DNA of 64,000 nucleotides from an uncultured bacterium. GTDB lineage: Bacteria; Acidobacteriota; Aminicenantia; Aminicenantales; CALLJL01. The notes beneath the pieces are model-generated. The model was not told the origin of the DNA. It did not search any database and saw only the letters and a list, made by a program, of their open reading frames with translations. Position 1 is the stretch's first letter. The number at the start of each line of letters is the position of its first letter. The stretch is from positions 320,361 to 384,360 of the forward strand of contig CALLJL010000008.1 in NCBI GenBank assembly GCA_938092135.1, in the 5' to 3' direction. Below, in pieces: positions 60,493-64,000 of this stretch. The position numbers were made by a program, and so were the translations under genes.

Positions 60493-60939
60493 CAGCTTTT
60501 TAATTATATCACAGGAATAAGATTGAAAAATGGCAATTTTCCGAGGCCTGCTGATAAATAATAAATGCTTAAGTTTGCCGAACTCTAAGAGGCCAATTTG
60601 GAAATTAAATTACTGGATTTTGAAGAAAGGTCCTCGCAAAAAGATAAGATTGATGCTCTTTTTCTATCTAATCCAGATGGTCTTAGGGAGGACTCAAACC
60701 CCTGTGCCTAGTAATACTTCGCTGAATTACCTATTACTATAAATTGTTTTATCTTGCTTTGTTCCTTTTTTTGATTTCATCTAATTTTTAATATTTTTTT
60801 AACATCCGAATTAATCGAAAATATTTTCAATTAACCGAAAATTAGAATCAAATAAATAAAAGCAACTAACCAAAATGCCACAAAAAACCAAAGAGACAAT
60901 TCATTCGTTTTCCCTCCACCAAAATTTTTTAATTTCTGA

Positions 60940-63900
60940 CTATCTTAAATAGGGAAAATTCCTTGAGACTAAAAGGCGGTTGAGCTCAGGAATATCCTTT
61001 TCCTCGATTTCCTTCATTTTGACTAACAGGGGCTCGAGAAACTCTCTGAGGTCGATCATCAGATCAATTGTTGTTTGGGTCGGGGCCCCCATGTAATTGG
61101 CCATTTGCCCGGGCAGCCCAGCGATTAACTCAGCCGCTGTTCCTCCCCGATAAGCTATTTTGAGGGGCATGCGATATCGCGATTGCTCTTCAGGACTGCG
61201 ATAATAAACCTTTTTCAAACCATTAATTTTTTCTTTAACTTCTTTTAATTTATCCTTTACAGCTTGATCAACCTCTTTGACTGACGCCATCTTATTTTCC
61301 AGGTCACTTAACTGGCTGCTCCACTTATCGATCGCGCTCAGAAGACCATTCCCCTTGCGGGCCAGCTCTGCTGCTTCCCAATAATATTTTTGGTTAAGTT
61401 TTCTTTCCTCCACGGAGAAGCCTTGAAGGGGATCTTCCTTTACAAGAAGTTTTTTCTCCTGCTTTTCGCCATTAACTTCCAAAACAACGGTGTATTCACC
61501 GGGCAGAGTATAAGGACCTATGGCCGCACCAAAGCCCATAGCGCGAGCGAACTCACCACGGGGCGGCGCAGTTTGAAGAGCACTCATATCGCCTTCCCGT
61601 AAGTTCCAGTAAATGCGATTAATTCCAGGTTGTCGCGTCGGATTAAGAATAGCAATCTCCTTACCTTCTTTATTTACAACTTTTGCTTTAACCTCAGCCT
61701 TGCCTGCAATCGCTGGATTCAAATAATAGGTAATGGCTGCCCCAAAGGGCGAGTTTTCGCCGGCAAAGCCAGGGTCGCTATACATATCGGTAGTTCTGGT
61801 ATAAGAAAAGAGTAAAGTCGGCTTAGGCTCAAAAAGAATAAAGTTTTCTTTCACCCTTTCCTGGGTGAGTTTTTCCCAGGGTCTAATATCATCAATAATA
61901 TAAACTCCCCGGCCGTGAGTGCCAATGATTAAGTCTCTTTCCCGGGGATGAATCTGGATATCACGGACAGCGACTGTGGGAAAATCCCCTTTATAGGGAA
62001 TCCAGTTCTTACCGCCATCAAAGGTAATAAAAAAGCCAAATTCTGAACCCACAAAAAGAAGATTCCTGTTTTCTGGGTCTTCCCTTATTGTGTGAAGATA
62101 ACCAAATTCAGGCAGATTACCCCGCAGCGAAATCCAGGTTTTCCCAAAATCCTCGGTCTTAAAAACATAGGGTTTAAAATCATCCACCTGATGGCGGGTC
62201 ACGGTCAGATAGGCACCGCCCTCGTTAAAGTGGGAAGCTTCAATCCGGCTTACCCAATTATTATCAGGGCCAAGACCCTTGATGTTCTTAGTTACGTTTT
62301 CCCAGTTTTTACCGCCATCGCGGGTCACCCAGACCAGGCCATCATCTGTTCCCACCCAGATTATCCCTTCCTTCAAGGGCGATTCAGCTATAGTCAAGAT
62401 CGTGCAGTGATTTTCAGCTCCGGTATTATCAATAGTAATCGGCCCTCCCGAATCTTTCTGTTTTTCGGGATCATTGGTCGTAAGGTCCGTGCTAATCTTA
62501 ACCCAGGAGTTGCCGCGGTCAGTCGATTTAAAGAGAAAATTGCCACCAAAATAAAGAACATGACGATTATGGGGCGAAAGCAGAATAGGTGAATTCCAGT
62601 TAAAGCGATAGGGTTCTTCACTCAATTTAGCCTCGGGCCTTATTCTTATTGATTCCCCTGTCCGAAGATTATGTCTTTCAATTCCGCCCATCTGCAGGTT
62701 CCGATAAACGATATACCACTCCTCGGGATCAATCTGGGTGTAAAAACCATCACCGCCGCCGCAGGGATACCACATATGAAGGAGAATCCCGGCCCGGTCT
62801 CGAGAATTGCTTGGTCCACCCCAGTTGCCATTATCCTGCAAGCCAACATAGACATAATAGGGATCGCGCATATCATAGGCCACATTATAGACTTCAGCCC
62901 AGGCTGCGGCCTGAACTGCGTGGCTGCGACGGCCTCCATCCCAGGAAATATCAATTCCCCCGTCGTTGCCACTGATGAGGTGCTGCGAATTATGGGGATC
63001 AACCCAGACGACATGATGATCAGGATGGGCCCCGCGGAAAATAGTCTCAAAGGTTTTGCCCCCATCTTTACTCACATAGCAGGAACCAGAATAAACATAA
63101 ACTATAAGTTCATTATTAGGATCAACAGTTAACCGGCTGTAATAAAAGGGACGGAAATTAATTCGATCATAAGTTCGCTTATCACAAGTTCTCATCCAGG
63201 TTTCCCCTTTATCTTCTGATTTGAATAAACCGCCGTCCCTGGCTTCAACCAAAGCATACACAATGTTTGGGTTGCTGCGAGTCACACCGACGCCAATTCG
63301 GCCCAGAACGCCTGAAGGAAGGCCATTGGTGAGTTTCTTCCAGGTTTCGCCGCCATCGGTTGTTTTATAGAGACCGCTTCCCTCGCCCCCGCTTCGAAAA
63401 TAATAGGGGAGGCGGCGATGATCCCAAGCAGCGGCATAGAGAATTTGGCTATTGGAAAAATCCATAGCCAAATCAGCAATACCCGTATCGGCGTTAATAT
63501 AAAGAACCTTTTTCCAAGTTATGCCGCCATCGGCGGTTTTGTAAACACCCCGCTCCTCATTAGGTCCCCAGAGATGTCCTTGGGCTGCGACATAGACAAC
63601 ATTTGGATTGTAAGGATCAATGACAATGCGAGAAATGAATCGGGTTTCCTCAAGACCCATTTTTTTCCAGGTTCGGCCACCATCCTCGGACTTATATACC
63701 CCATCACCAGGCGCAACGGAATTACGGGCCGTATGCTCACCTGTCCCCACCCAGACAATATCTGGATGACTGGGCGATACAGCCACCGCTCCAACAGAAA
63801 CAGTCGGCTCTCGATGAAAAGAAGGCGTCCAGGTAATTCCCGAATCCTCAGATTTCCAGAGACCACTTGGCCCAACGGCCGCATAAATAATGGACGTATT

Positions 63901-64000
63901 TTTTTCAGGGACAGCAATATCAACAACTCGACCACCCATATTCGCCGGCCCGATGTTCCTCGCTCTGAGCTGCCCCACAATTAAACCGTAGTCAAATGGA
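60940..64000 (-). CDS. BNR/VPS10-sortilin-like beta-propeller protein, 5' end truncated by window
   Basis: Many Asp-box-like repeats (SEDGGRTWKKM, TADGGITWKKV, TTDGGETWKKL, TRDGGKNWENV); frame stays open past the GTG at 63978 to the window edge (...PFDYGLIVGQLRARNIGP). Confidence 0.88.
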   Translation of the reverse strand, partial: PFDYGLIVGQLRARNIGPANMGGRVVDIAVPEKNTSIIYAAVGPSGLWKSEDSGITWTPSFHREPTVSVGAVAVSPSHPDIVWVGTGEHTARNSVAPGDGVYKSEDGGRTWKKMGLEETRFISRIVIDPYNPNVVYVAAQGHLWGPNEERGVYKTADGGITWKKVLYINADTGIADLAMDFSNSQILYAAAWDHRRLPYYFRSGGEGSGLYKTTDGGETWKKLTNGLPSGVLGRIGVGVTRSNPNIVYALVEARDGGLFKSEDKGETWMRTCDKRTYDRINFRPFYYSRLTVDPNNELIVYVYSGSCYVSKDGGKTFETIFRGAHPDHHVVWVDPHNSQHLISGNDGGIDISWDGGRRSHAVQAAAWAEVYNVAYDMRDPYYVYVGLQDNGNWGGPSNSRDRAGILLHMWYPCGGGDGFYTQIDPEEWYIVYRNLQMGGIERHNLRTGESIRIRPEAKLSEEPYRFNWNSPILLSPHNRHVLYFGGNFLFKSTDRGNSWVKISTDLTTNDPEKQKDSGGPITIDNTGAENHCTILTIAESPLKEGIIWVGTDDGLVWVTRDGGKNWENVTKNIKGLGPDNNWVSRIEASHFNEGGAYLTVTRHQVDDFKPYVFKTEDFGKTWISLRGNLPEFGYLHTIREDPENRNLLFVGSEFGFFITFDGGKNWIPYKGDFPTVAVRDIQIHPRERDLIIGTHGRGVYIIDDIRPWEKLTQERVKENFILFEPKPTLLFSYTRTTDMYSDPGFAGENSPFGAAITYYLNPAIAGKAEVKAKVVNKEGKEIAILNPTRQPGINRIYWNLREGDMSALQTAPPRGEFARAMGFGAAIGPYTLPGEYTVVLEVNGEKQEKKLLVKEDPLQGFSVEERKLNQKYYWEAAELARKGNGLLSAIDKWSSQLSDLENKMASVKEVDQAVKDKLKEVKEKINGLKKVYYRSPEEQSRYRMPLKIAYRGGTAAELIAGLPGQMANYMGAPTQTTIDLMIDLREFLEPLLVKMKEIEEKDIPELNRLLVSRNFPYLR

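Noticed and set aside
60530-60742. 70-aa + strand ORF between plsC and the BNR gene
   Set aside because: No domain-like pattern, AT-rich intergenic composition, no SD.
60670-60745. Calling a tRNA gene at the T-arm-like segment
   Set aside because: No matching acceptor stem, D-arm or anticodon arm could be drawn; kept only as a low-interest finding.
62671-63132. 153-aa ORF opposite the BNR protein (and neighbours 62092-62592, 63418-63984)
   Set aside because: Antisense to a strongly repetitive coding sequence; shadow ORFs of the BNR repeats.

Overview
This 64 kb window is a gene-dense chromosomal stretch with moderately AT-rich intergenic DNA. It looks like a Gram-negative (diderm), LPS-making bacterium of a deep-branching lineage; the taxonomic call is inference only. 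I could not find rRNA, a convincing tRNA, a CRISPR array, a transposase or a prophage. Most of it is housekeeping or envelope biology: ECF-type sigma and zinc-finger anti-sigma; PSP1(RicT)-holB-uvrA; an MrfA-like DUF1998 helicase; Trk/Ktr potassium uptake; a complete tolQ-R-A-B-pal-cpoB run followed by ssb; an incomplete regulatory PTS (ptsI, HPr, EIIA-Man, rapZ, hprK, ptsN) in the classic hpf-rpoN-lptB-lptC/A cluster; recJ/ftsY; ribD-ribE-ribBA; dtd, rpsT, holA, lptE, leuS; eno; methylmalonyl-CoA mutase large subunit; comEC; lpxK/lpxL; rph; UDP-glucuronate decarboxylase; flotillin; gmhA; plsC; and a right-truncated BNR/VPS10-like protein. The most unusual items are: (1) a 779-aa class I aminotransferase fused to a C-terminal P-loop domain resembling PEP carboxykinase/HPr kinase, with a Cys-rich insert; (2) a 500-bp repeat island just downstream of it, with 40-bp tandem repeats, a diverged 120-bp duplication and an inverted 11-mer; (3) a divergent recJ/ftsY promoter pair that places both transcripts at or next to the ATG (leaderless geometry), with several similar cases; (4) a 624-aa apparent LptC-LptA fusion; (5) a UvrA with a strongly contracted segment after its first zinc module; and (6) a decayed ORF and other gene remnants in purine-rich spacers. 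No homology search was run; family names come from recognition of motifs in the supplied translations.
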